Shown here: piece after piece, positions 1 to 8,718 of the stretch
Layout of the letters: each line of letters opens with the position of its first letter
Position numbering within the stretch: the stretch's first letter is position 1
DNA from: CAZMFZ01 sp964565665
GTDB taxonomy: Bacteria > Bacteroidota > Bacteroidia > Cytophagales > UBA9547
Length of the DNA stretch: 52,873 bases
Direction of reading: 5' to 3'
NCBI GenBank assembly: GCA_964565665.1
Contig: CAZMFZ010000006.1
Coordinates: 1 to 52,873 of the forward strand
Notes under the pieces: model-generated
Database searches by the model: none
Told to the model about the DNA's origin: nothing
What the model saw: the letters and a program-made list of their open reading frames with translations, nothing else
Made by a program: the position numbers and the translations under genes

Positions 1-565
1 CCATTCTTTGAGTTTCATTAAGGGCTATTCCCCAAGGTGAAGTGCGGGCATTCGTAGCCATCAATACCAAATAATCAATTAAATCAGGATTCGAAACTGC
101 CCATTCTAATGCCTGCTGTCCACCTAGCGAGCCGCCAATGCAAGTATGTATTTTATTGATTCCCAAGTGTTTGCGAAGCAATTCAAATGAATTGGTGATG
201 TCGCGCATGGTTAAATTTGGGAAATCGTATAAAAATGGTTTTCCCGATTCAGGATTGAGGCTCAAAGGTTCGGTAGAGCCATAACTGGAGCCTAATACAT
301 TTACACATATAATAAAGTATTCTGAGGCATCGAAGCATTTTTCATCACCAAAAATGCCATTCCACCATTCATAAACATTGGCATTGCCTGTGAGTGCATG
401 GCAAACCCATACTACATTATTTTTAGAAGCATCAAATTTTCCATACGTAGAATAACTAAGTTTAAGCTCAGGCAAAGCCTTTCCTGACTCTAAAACAAAG
501 GGCTGATTGAGATAAAAAAATTGACCTTCCTTTATATCCGCAGGTATTTGAATAGTATCTGTCAA
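1..565 (-). CDS. metX: Homoserine O-acetyltransferase (MetX), 3' end outside window
   Basis: This is the N-terminal 188 residues of an alpha/beta-hydrolase acyltransferase that transfers an acetyl group from acetyl-CoA to homoserine in the cytoplasmic methionine pathway. The sequence shows the early CHALTGN segment (residues 55-61), the NVLGSSYGSTEP segment typical of MetX near residue 90, and the nucleophile elbow GGSLGGQQALEWA with the catalytic serine at about 146. The frame has an in-frame stop at 581-583 and only one plausible start after it, a TTG at 563-565. The Asp/His of the triad lie beyond the window edge. It is divergent from tpiA across 270 bp. The family is clear. Acetyl versus succinyl specificity cannot be settled from this fragment. 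Confidence 0.9.
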   Translation of the reverse strand, partial: MTDTIQIPADIKEGQFFYLNQPFVLESGKALPELKLSYSTYGKFDASKNNVVWVCHALTGNANVYEWWNGIFGDEKCFDASEYFIICVNVLGSSYGSTEPLSLNPESGKPFLYDFPNLTMRDITNSFELLRKHLGINKIHTCIGGSLGGQQALEWAVSNPDLIDYLVLMATNARTSPWGIALNETQRM

Positions 566-835
566 GCTAGAAAATATTAATCAGATTAGAAAAAGGAGTG
601 CGAAGTTAAGGGGAATATGGGTTGTTTGCAATAGAAGTTTATTCGGAGATTTGATGGATAAAGGTATTATCGCCAAATAAAATCCTTTGGAGTAATACAA
701 TATTGCATTATGCTTTGGTTAGAATTTATAGCAAAGCCAAAATTCAATTTTAGAATTATATTTACGGCATATTTTCATTAATTGAAAAAATAGTATCCAT
801 TAATCATCCCTCACCCTTTTAAAGTTTTATTTAAG

Positions 836-1603
836 ATGCGAAAAAAAATAGTAGCAGGCAACTGGAAAATGAATAAAAACTTCGAAGATGGACTAAAATT
901 AGCCACTGAAGTAATTAATATAGCTGATGCGGAAGTGCCTGCTGATGTACAATTGGTGATGTGCGTGCCGGCCATACATTTGGCAGCTGTTGCCAAACTA
1001 ACCTCAAATAGCAAAAGAGTAGCTACGGGTGCTCAAAACATTTACCAAAAAGAATCTGGCGCTTTTACTGGAGAAATTTCCGTAGAAATGATTGCATCTG
1101 TGGGTGTAAAATATGTAATTATTGGCCATAGCGAACGCAGGGAATATTTTGCTGAAACTAATGCACAGCTCGCTGAAAAAGTAAATTTGGCATTGAAAAA
1201 TGGCATAACTCCTATATTTTGCTGTGGCGAAACTTCGGCTCAACGTGAAGCAGGCATTCATTTTGATTTTGTGAAACAACAACTCACCGAAAGCCTTTTT
1301 CATTTATCGCCCGAAGAATATGCTAAAGTGGTGATTGCTTACGAACCTATTTGGGCCATCGGCACAGGCGTAACAGCTAGCTCAGCTCAGGCCCAAGAAA
1401 TTCACTTGGAGATAAGAAAACACTTGGCATCTAAATATGGTGCAACGGGAGAAAATACTTCTATCCTATATGGTGGCAGTGCCAAACCATCGAATGCAAA
1501 AGAATTATTTGCTTGCCCCGATGTAGATGGCGGTTTGATAGGTGGAGCATCGCTTGTTGCCAGAGATTTTATTGATATTGCAAAATCATATCAGTCATTT
1601 TAA
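836..1603 (+). CDS. tpiA: Triosephosphate isomerase
   Basis: This cytoplasmic glycolytic enzyme interconverts dihydroxyacetone phosphate and glyceraldehyde 3-phosphate. At 255 residues it has the usual length. The substrate-binding N9 and K11 are in GNWKMN, the electrophilic His98 is in IIGHSERR, and the catalytic base Glu170 is in AYEPIWAIGTG, followed directly by flexible loop 6. The phosphate-binding segments YGGS (212-215) and DGGLIGGASL (231-240) are present. The ATG at 836 places the first beta strand (KIVAGNWK) at the normal distance from the N terminus. A REP-like palindrome starts 3 bp after the stop codon. Confidence 0.97.
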   Translation: MRKKIVAGNWKMNKNFEDGLKLATEVINIADAEVPADVQLVMCVPAIHLAAVAKLTSNSKRVATGAQNIYQKESGAFTGEISVEMIASVGVKYVIIGHSERREYFAETNAQLAEKVNLALKNGITPIFCCGETSAQREAGIHFDFVKQQLTESLFHLSPEEYAKVVIAYEPIWAIGTGVTASSAQAQEIHLEIRKHLASKYGATGENTSILYGGSAKPSNAKELFACPDVDGGLIGGASLVARDFIDIAKSYQSF

Positions 1604-1606
1604 CTC

Positions 1607-1637
1607 TATTGCCGTTGGATTAAAACCAACGGCAATA
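1607..1637. repeat. REP-like palindrome, copy 1
   Basis: Perfect 12-bp inverted arms (TATTGCCGTTGG and its complement) flank a 7-nt A/T loop directly after tpiA. No T tract follows on either strand, so it is not a classical intrinsic terminator. The same arm sequence recurs at 44241-44284, and a related palindrome with other arms lies at 20255. This points to a dispersed intergenic repeat family. Confidence 0.75.
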
Positions 1638-1671
1638 AATAAATTGTGTAGCCAAAACACCTAATCTAATT

Positions 1672-2053
1672 ATGAAAACACACAAAGAAGCCATGCGATA
1701 TGTAGAAAATGCAAAAGAAATATTATCTACAAAAGCAAAAAAAGAGGGGAACTCATATAGCGACAAAAAACATGTGAGAATGGCAGGCAACACGCTATGG
1801 AATGGTGTACTTGAAGCCTTAGACAATAAATTCCCTGAAATCAAAAAGGCAAGGGTCGACCAGACATAAGCAAATACAAAGAAAAAGTAGCAACTGTGAA
1901 CTCAAAAATGGTAAGGAAGCTTGTAGATGCTTACGATACGCTGCATTTGGCTATGGGTTATGATGGCAATCTAAAGTTTTCACTAGCACAAGAAGGGTAA
2001 AAGATGCCACTGAAATAATAGACTGGGCGACCAAAGACGATTCAAAAATTTAA
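1672..2053 (+). pseudogene. DUF5618 family protein, two frameshifts
   Basis: Three consecutive frames together spell one protein of about 126 residues resembling Bacteroidota DUF5618 proteins, small helical proteins of unknown function. Frame 1 (ATG 1672) reads MKTHKEAMRYVENAKEIL and ends in KKARVDQT at 1869. The next frame continues RPDISKYKEKV...DTLHLAMGYDG, and a third ends VKDATEIIDWATKD at 2053. Adding one G to the GGG run near 1853 and one G to the GGG run near 1997 restores a single frame. Both lesions are one-base losses in a GGG run followed by T. They could be real decay or homopolymer undercalls. The family assignment rests on remembered sequence pattern. Confidence 0.65.
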
Positions 2054-2059
2054 TAATTT

Positions 2060-2392
2060 ATGAAAATTGCATTCACAATCTTATTTATATTTTTATCAGT
2101 TTCTGCATTTGCACAGCGATTTGGTGCTTGTCAAGTTTACGGTAAAATATATGTGGTAACGCAAAAAAGCTTGGCCGATGCACGAATTTTCATTGAAGAT
2201 AGCGAAGGCCTTGCCGATGTAGTTGTGTACCAGCAGTCTAATAAATTTTACGCTGACAAATCGGGGCAATGGTTTTTCACTATAGATAAGCGTGAGGCCA
2301 ATTTTTGGGTGTATTTCGAGCCTGTAAAAGGCCATGCCGACTTCAGCATTTACTATACCGATACAGAGAGCTTTGCAGGTTGCAAGCAATAA
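2060..2392 (+). CDS. Exported 7(1) septoil-knot-like protein (DUF6150)
   Basis: A 110-residue protein with a cleavable signal peptide (hydrophobic to about residue 18, ending SAFAQ). The mature part is a chain of short strand-like units with a recurring Ala-Asp-x-x-[IV]-[YF] spacing: LADARIFI, LADVVVYQ, GHADFSIYY and a final FAGCK. This matches the pattern of the small Bacteroidota family known as DUF6150, later called the 7(1) septoil knot family for its predicted deeply knotted fold. Its function is unknown. Two cysteines (in GACQVYG and AGCK) could form a disulfide in the periplasm. It starts 6 bp after the broken DUF5618 gene. Family identity is from pattern recognition. Confidence 0.7.
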   Translation: MKIAFTILFIFLSVSAFAQRFGACQVYGKIYVVTQKSLADARIFIEDSEGLADVVVYQQSNKFYADKSGQWFFTIDKREANFWVYFEPVKGHADFSIYYTDTESFAGCKQ

Positions 2393-2482
2393 TATTTTAC
2401 TTCAACTTCACGAAAGTTTTAAAACTTAGCCAGTTGATTTGGAACTTTCGGCAAGTTCATTATTTTTTAATACCTTTATTAT

Positions 2483-3313
2483 ATGGAATTCATTCAGGTT
2501 GATATTACCGCTCATGCCGATTTTTTAGAGGTATTGATTGCCGAATTGTCGGAAAATAGTTTCGATTCCTTTTGGGAAAAAGATGAAAATAGCTTTATCG
2601 CTTACATCGAAAAATCGCTTTTTGATGAACACGTTTTTGCAGAATTAAAGAAAAAATATCCTGATTCTCAACTCAGCTACCAGTTTGAGGGCATGGAAAG
2701 TAAAAACTGGAATGAAGAGTGGGAGAAAAATTTCCAACCCATAGTGATAGCCGATAAATGTTATGTGCGAGCTACATTCCACGAGCCTAAGCCTGAATAT
2801 CCACTGGAGTTGATAATTGTACCTAAGATGTCGTTTGGCACGGGGCACCATGCCACCACTTCTATGATGATTGAACATTTATTAATGCTTAATTTGAAAG
2901 ATAAAAAAGTGATGGATGTAGGCACAGGGAGCGGCATATTGGCTATTGCAGCTTCGAAACTAGGAGCATCTGAGGTATATGCTTTTGATTTTGATGAATG
3001 GTCGGTAGAAAATTCAAGTGAAAACTTAGAGCTCAACCAAGTAACGAACGTAAAAATTGAAAAAGGCACTATTTCCGAACTTCTTCCCTTGCCAGGCTTT
3101 GATATAATATTGGCCAACATTACCAGAAATATACTTTTAGAAGAAATAAACTTGTATGTATCGTGCTTAAAATCAGGTGGCTACTTAGCCATAAGTGGTT
3201 TTTATAAAGAGGATATTTCAGCCTTCGACACTTTTACTACCCAATACGGTCTGATTACAGAAAAAACACTAATGCGCGACAATTGGGCAAGTGTGCTTTT
3301 TAGAAAGGCGTAG
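2483..3313 (+). CDS. prmA: Ribosomal protein L11 methyltransferase
   Basis: This SAM-dependent enzyme trimethylates ribosomal protein L11 in the cytoplasm. At 276 residues it is within the family range. The N-terminal substrate-recognition domain covers about residues 1-95. SFGTGHHATT (117-126) is the PrmA linker/active-site motif, and motif I MDVGTGSGILAIA lies at 144-156. The acidic SAM-ribose motif is around AFDFD (167-171), and ILANITRNIL (209-218) is the catalytic motif that replaces NPPY in this family. The ATG at 2483 gives the conserved start just before the first strand. It stands alone and converges on jetD. Confidence 0.95.
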   Translation: MEFIQVDITAHADFLEVLIAELSENSFDSFWEKDENSFIAYIEKSLFDEHVFAELKKKYPDSQLSYQFEGMESKNWNEEWEKNFQPIVIADKCYVRATFHEPKPEYPLELIIVPKMSFGTGHHATTSMMIEHLLMLNLKDKKVMDVGTGSGILAIAASKLGASEVYAFDFDEWSVENSSENLELNQVTNVKIEKGTISELLPLPGFDIILANITRNILLEEINLYVSCLKSGGYLAISGFYKEDISAFDTFTTQYGLITEKTLMRDNWASVLFRKA

Positions 3314-3357
3314 ATTCTTGTAATTAAATACTTTTAATATAAAAACCTTAACATTCT

Positions 3358-4490
3358 TTAGAGATTCTTTATATAATCTACAACCAAATCATAAGGGATT
3401 TTCTCTTGTTCAAGCCTGAGTCGGTTTTCATTTAAATATTGAAAAAAAATATTTTCTGCATCTGTCAAATTGTCCAAAGCTATTTTATTAGAGAATTGCC
3501 CTTCTTTTTTGACGAGATTTTGATTTTGATCAAAAATATTTCGATCCATTAGCAAAGCAGTAACATCTGAAAAATAGCCTCGGATTTGTGACAAAATTTC
3601 AAATCCATGTGCATCCATATCGCCCCAATATATCAGTTGGTTTTCAGATAGCCACTCAGCATTTTTTAAAGCCGAAATTGAAAATCCTTTGCCAAATATG
3701 GCAATTCCATTTTTTACAGAAGGCAGATTAAGGAAATTTGTTTTGTTTTCGGTAATAAGTATTTTCTTAGATTTAAAGTTAAGCATTTCAAATTCTTTGG
3801 GTAGCAAAATAAGCTCAGAAACGCATCCAAATGGATATAAGGCGGTATCTAGAAAGCGTATCCTGATTCTTTCTTTTAATTCAAGATCGTATTTTAAATG
3901 ATATCGTTTGTCAAAAGATTTTTCACAGAAATTGACATCGTTTGGCAAAAGAAAATCGAGCAATGAGCCTATAACCGATTGGTTGGTTTCTATAAATTTG
4001 GTGTGTGTATCAAGTAGAAGCTCACGTAAATATTTATTTGGCCTAGGACAAAGTAAAAAACACCTGCATACTTCTAGTAATTGTGTCCATTTTCCTGCAT
4101 TTTCAATTATTGCAATAGGATTTTCAATAACCCACATTATAATTTTCACATCTGAGTTTCTTATTTTTTCAACTTCTATTTTAAAAACATCAAACTCTTC
4201 TTTCCTATCAATGAAGTCTAATAAATCAAATTCGGATGCAAAAAATATGCTTTCGNNNNNNNNNNGTTAGTATGTACTTTTTTTGTAGAGATGGTATAAC
4301 CAACTCCAAATTTATTTTTTGATTGTGAAAACAGCAATTCAATTTGCTTAGATGCAAGTTCGAAATTGCTATCAAGAAGTTTGTTGCTACGTATCGGCAG
4401 CGGGAAAAAAGACTCTTCTCTCAACCAAGCTTTTAGAAATGGTACATATTGCTTTTCAGCTATTTTATAAATTTCATTTGGTGTAATCAC
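3358..4490 (-). CDS. jetD: Wadjet protein JetD (DUF3322-DUF2220), assembly gap inside
   Basis: JetD is the Toprim-type nuclease of the Wadjet anti-plasmid system, which cleaves circular DNA after loop extrusion by JetABC. Translation starts at GTG 4490 (MITPNEIYKIAEK), 8 nt after the jetC stop. The N-terminal DUF3322 part runs to VGYTISTKKVHTN, where 10 Ns interrupt. It resumes in open frame (ESIFFASEFDLLDFI) and runs 298 residues to the stop. The C-terminal Toprim-like DUF2220 part shows ILITENKTNFL (catalytic Glu), YWGDMDAHGFEIL (DxD) and LLMDR, then ends RLEQEKIPYDLV. By comparison with the family only about ten residues are missing at the gap. No stop or frameshift is visible. Its partners are absent or broken. 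Confidence 0.85.
4256..4265. other. Assembly gap (10 N) inside jetD
   Basis: Ten Ns of unknown true length lie between the DUF3322 and DUF2220 halves of jetD. The reading frames on both sides are open, so the gap need not hide a lesion. Confidence 0.95.
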
Positions 4491-4498
4491 GGGTTCTA

Positions 4499-6546
4499 TC
4501 AGGCTTCTTCAAGTTGGGCTAGGGCTTCAAATTCTTTTTTCTTTTCCATAAATTTTTCCTTGGGCAAATTATGTAACACTGATTTTTCGCCCGATTTCTT
4601 TTCAACGTAGTGGCAATATGCAATAAACGGTTCAGCTATATGGATGTTTGTAAGTGGCGTGACTACCATTAATTGAAGACCCAGTTCATTGCAGAGCACC
4701 ATTAGGTATTTTGACATTTCTTGGTCGGTTTTGCTAAATGCCTCATCTACAGCTATAAATCGAAGTGATTTGCGATTGCCCTGTGTAATGCCAAATTGGT
4801 AAGCAATAGTCGAACATAAAATAGTGTATGTTAGCCTAGCTGCTTCTCCGCCTGAATTTGTGGCTGTATTTTCGTGGGTTTTATATAGTTTTTGATCTTC
4901 CCTATAAAATTCCTTAGCGCTAAAATCGAACCAATTTCTCACATCAGATACTTCTTTTCGCCAACCTTCTTCTTCGTTTAATTGCTCGATAATACTTTTT
5001 ATTCTGTCGAAACTACCTGCAAGAATTTCATTTCTCTCTTCTTTATTAGCCACTGCAACTTGCCTTGGTTGGGTTGCCATGCGTTGAGCATTTCTTTAAA
5101 ATCTTGAATTTTCCTGTTGGTGGTGTTTCTGTATTCTATCTTAATATAGGTATCTTGTTGTTTGCTAAAAATGATTTTTTGAAGCGATTGATTGATGTTG
5201 TCTATATTTTCCTTAATTTCTTCTTGATGATTATTGAACGATTCTCGGTAAGAAGTCATTGCCCTAATCATATTTTCATTGAGAAGTGTGTTAAATTTCT
5301 CTTGGTGTTGTTCCAATTCTTGTCCTTTGATTTTTTGGCACAAGTCTTCATACTCATTTAGGCTTGTATCATCTACAATCGTGGCTAAGTTGATTGTTTC
5401 AGCTTCCCAACCTGCAAATTTTTGACTTATTTCTTGCCCTGGTCGTTTGTATTTGTTCATCAAATTAACCAATTCCTGCTCTTTTTTATTGATGAAATAT
5501 AGCTTCTGTTCCATATCAATATCTACCTTCACGCGAATATCTTCTTGTCTACTATCTATCTGTTTTAATTCTATGCGGTGGTCAAATATTGGCAGGTATT
5601 GAGATAATAGATGCGATTTTTCATCTAAATTGATATGTGAATAGGCAGCTATTACAGCTTTATTGGCAGTTTTTTGGGTTTCCAATTGTTGAATTTGCCC
5701 TTCTACTATTCCTTCTCTTTTCGATTCCGCTTGGCGTTGTTTGTCTTTCTCGCTCTATTCTTTTTCTACTTCCTTCAATTGCGACTGTAGTTCTTTGAGT
5801 CTTTGATTAGTACTTTCGAGCTTTCTTATTTTTTCCTCTAAGGCTGCAATTTGTTCGGCTTCTTTTTGCCAATTAAGTTTTTGAAAATTATTGTATCTGA
5901 GCAAGTTTTCGATGTTTCTGATGTTTTCCTCAATTGCAATCTGTTCCTTTTTTAGAGATTTCACTTTTGCCGATACTATATTTATTCTCTCATCGAGCGA
6001 TTTGAGCTCTTTTTGTAAAAAAAGTAATTTTTCTTTATTATCCCAGCCCAATACATACTGATCTCTGCCTATTTTGTCAGGTCTATCGTCTTTTTCGTGT
6101 GTGTCAGCGTTTTTATGCAAACCTTGGTCGGTAAGGGCTTTTTTAGCAGAGTGAAACTGGGCTATGTTGTCTACACACAGATAATTATACTGGGTTCGAA
6201 TAGCATTTTCTAGCCAAGCAGCATATTCACTTTTAGGGTGAAACTGTAATTTATTTATGAGCATTCTGCTATCACTTTCTTGAAAAATGGCAGGAGCAAA
6301 TCGCTTGTCTACTTTCCTGTAAATGAGCTGCCCCCTTAAGTTATTGCTATTTAAATATTCATTTACCTGTTGATAATATTTGTCAGGCACTACTATTTGC
6401 AGACCAAAGCTATGTAGCAGCTTTTCAATGGCATATTTAATGGAAAATACTGTTGTTAGTATATCCGGTTTTTTTATGAATAGCTTACCCAATAGAGGTG
6501 GCCTTTTTGGATATATTGACAAAAAAAATTTAAACCCATCACTTTT
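4499..6546 (-). pseudogene. jetC: Wadjet SMC-like ATPase JetC, 5'-truncated with stop and frameshift
   Basis: This is the C-terminal half of a JetC (MukB/SMC-like) ATPase. Reading down from 6546, the hinge-side region (FGLQIVVPDKYYQQVNEYLN, then RDQYVLGWDNKEKL) is followed by coiled coil to an in-frame TAG at 5755-5757. The same frame continues after it (SEKDKQRQAES) to about 5060, where one missing base shifts into the frame carrying SFDRIKSIIEQLNEEEGW. The C-terminal signature loop NSGGEAARLTYTIL, Walker B RFIAVDEAFSKTD and the JetC-typical VVTPLTNIHIAEPF remain. The N-terminal half with Walker A is missing. The remnant abuts the stop codon of the neighbouring TPR gene, and jetA and jetB are not present. 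It cannot make a working ATPase. Confidence 0.85.
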
Positions 6547-6876
6547 CTAATCTTCTTCCAGCCCCAACAACATATTGCTCAGTGCATTGCTCAATTCGGC
6601 TTTGGTGTGTGTGTCGCCTGCAAAAATGGCTTTTTCAATGCCTGAACGGTATATTTTTTCGGCTTCATCTTCCCTGCCTTGTAGCCTTAGTAGTTTGCCT
6701 ACCTGGTAATAGGTTCCCAAATAATTGGGATGGGTGCTGAGCAACATTCCAAAATATTCTAAAGAAATGTTTACGTCAATTTTCACATACTCCAAGGCAA
6801 TGGCATACATGTTGAAGGCATCGAACGGATCTTCCTTTAAAAATTCTAGCAAAGTTTGTAGTCTGGTGGTGACCAT
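6547..6876 (-). CDS. Small tetratricopeptide-repeat protein
   Basis: A 109-residue soluble, all-helical protein with about three TPR-like helix pairs: an N-terminal unit (LLEFLKEDPFDAFNMYAIAL), then ISLEYFGMLLSTHPNYLGTYYQVGKLLRLQGREDEAEKIYRSGI, where the HPNYLGTYYQVGKLLRLQGREDEA segment fits the TPR consensus. Proteins of this size and pattern are common in Bacteroidota and probably act as protein-binding adaptors. Their partners are unknown. The ATG at 6876 sits 8 bp from a gap. Its TAG stop is in the same frame as the jetC remnant that follows without spacing. Confidence 0.75.
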   Translation of the reverse strand: MVTTRLQTLLEFLKEDPFDAFNMYAIALEYVKIDVNISLEYFGMLLSTHPNYLGTYYQVGKLLRLQGREDEAEKIYRSGIEKAIFAGDTHTKAELSNALSNMLLGLEED

Positions 6877-6884
6877 AATAGAAT

Positions 6885-6984
6885 NNNNNNNNNNNNNNNN
6901 NNNNNNNNNNNNNNNNNNNNNNNNNNNNNNNNNNNNNNNNNNNNNNNNNNNNNNNNNNNNNNNNNNNNNNNNNNNNNNNNNNNN
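6885..6984. other. Assembly gap (100 N)
   Basis: One hundred Ns, a usual placeholder for unknown length, remove the 3' end of the DUF255 gene. That protein family is normally longer by well over 100 residues, so the true gap is probably several hundred bases. Confidence 0.95.
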
Positions 6985-8612
6985 GCTGGAATTACATTAT
7001 CAAAAATCTCCTTCTTTCGGGCAATCAGTTTTTCTGCATCTTTTGATGTAAAAAATAGAAACTCCTCTTCGGTATCTATGAATTGTTTGAGTACAGATTC
7101 GGTTAATTGTTCGGCTTCGAACAACCATTTTTCATCAAAACTAGCTTGGTAAAGATTGATGAAAGCTTGAATTACAAAGGCATAGTCTTCTAAGAAACCG
7201 GTAATGCTAGCTTTTCCATCTTTGTAGGTGTGGTACAGTCCCTCTTTATTTTTCAAATTACGAAGGATGAAATCTGCATTTTTCAATGCTAGGTCAAGAA
7301 ATTCTGGTTCGTTGAAAGTTCTATAAGCATCTACCAAACCATTGAGCATTAGGCCATTCCAAGAAGTTAAGATTTTGTCATCCAACCCTGGTCTAATTCT
7401 TTTGGCTCTTTCATTTAGCAAAATAGACTTCCAATTATTCAGCATCAAAACAAATAATTTTTCATCTATAGCTTTAGCTTTAGCGAATTCTAATGGGCTG
7501 TATTTTGCCCATAAAATATTATTTTCGTGTTCCCAATTTCCTTCCTTCTTTATATTAAAGTATGCAGTAAAAATCTCAATTTCCGACTTTGGAATAAGGC
7601 TTTCAATTTCATTGCATTTCCAGACATAAAATTTGCCTTCCTCGCCTTCCGAATCTGCATCCAAGGCCGAATAAAATCCAAACTCGGGAGAGGTCAATTC
7701 TCTTTTTACAAATTCGATTGTCTCGTAAACGGTAGATTTAAAAAGCTGGTCTTTGGTGATTCGATACGCATCAGCATATAAGCTCAGCAACTGCCCATTG
7801 TCGTACAACATTTTTTCAAAATGAGGCAGAAACCATTCACCATCAGTAGAATAACGGGCAAAACCGCCTCCAATTTGATCGTAAATCCCACCTAAAGCCA
7901 TTTTTTGCAAAGTGAAAATAGTGTGTGAAGTTGCGATGTTTTCACTTGTCAAATAACCAATTTTTAAAAGAAATGAATAGTTGCTGGGCATTGGAAACTT
8001 AGGTGCTCTGTTCATTCCGCCCCATTGTGTGTCGAAATTTTTAGCTAAATTTTCATACGCTTTTTCTAAATATGCTTCTGTAAAATCTCCTTCATTTGAC
8101 TGCAATCCATATTTTTCAATATAACTTCTATTCAAGCTTCTGGTAAAACCTTGTGCCGATTCTTCTATTTGTTGACGACTTTCTTTATAAGCCGCAGAAA
8201 TTTGAGAAAGAATGCTATGCCATTGTTGGGGTGGAAAATAAGTGCCTCCGTAAAATGGCTCGGCTGTGGAAGTCAAAAACACATTCAATGGCCAGCCGCC
8301 TCTCAAACCCATATTTTGAACGGCATCCATATAAATCTGGTCAATATCTGGTCGCTCCTCTCTGTCAACTTTTATGCAAACAAACAAATCGTTCATAATT
8401 TTCGCCAGCGACTCATTTTCAAAGCATTCTCGTTCCATCACATGGCACCAATGGCAAGCCGAATAGCCAATACTCACGATCATGGGCTTGTCTTCCGATT
8501 TCGCTTTTTCCAAAGCTTCTTCGCCCCACGGAAACCAATCGACAGGGTTGTGGGCATGTTGCAATAAATACGGACTTGAGGAATGTATGAGACGATTGGT
8601 GTGGAGGGACAT
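6985..8612 (-). CDS. DUF255 thioredoxin-domain protein (YyaL/SPATA20-like), 3' end in gap
   Basis: The N-terminal thioredoxin-like DUF255 domain begins with the family hallmark NRLIHSSSPYLLQHAHNPVDW. The redox motif CHWCHVME and the segment VKVDREERPDIDQIYM-like (here CIKVDREERPDIDQIYMDAV) follow, then LRGGWPLNVFL and GGTYFPP. The C-terminal part is an (alpha/alpha)6-toroid-like region with GGGFARYSTDGEWFLPHFEKMLYDNGQLL, TSWNGLMLNGL and YKDGKASITGFLEDYA. About 543 residues are readable; the family is usually near 680, so the end is lost in the gap. The ATG at 8612 is preferred over an in-frame TTG at 8633 because the conserved region starts right after it. The physiological role of the family is poorly known. 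Confidence 0.9.
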
Positions 8613-8718
8613 AGGGGTAAATTGTGCTTGCAAAATAAATTAAAAGCTTCGGATTAGTTCAACACATCTTGTCAACACAAATATTAAGCCTAATTTCGCA
8701 TTCAATATTAGAATAAAG

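Noticed and set aside
1607..1637. Simple terminator of tpiA
   Set aside because: It lacks a T tract on both strands and recurs elsewhere with the same arms; a repeat element fits better.
2414..2427. AAGTTTTAAAACTT palindrome before prmA
   Set aside because: At 14 bp of mostly A/T it is expected by chance in such AT-rich DNA.
6846..6884. C terminus of the DUF255 protein after the N gap
   Set aside because: The few residues there overlap the start of the TPR gene and do not resemble the DUF255 ending.
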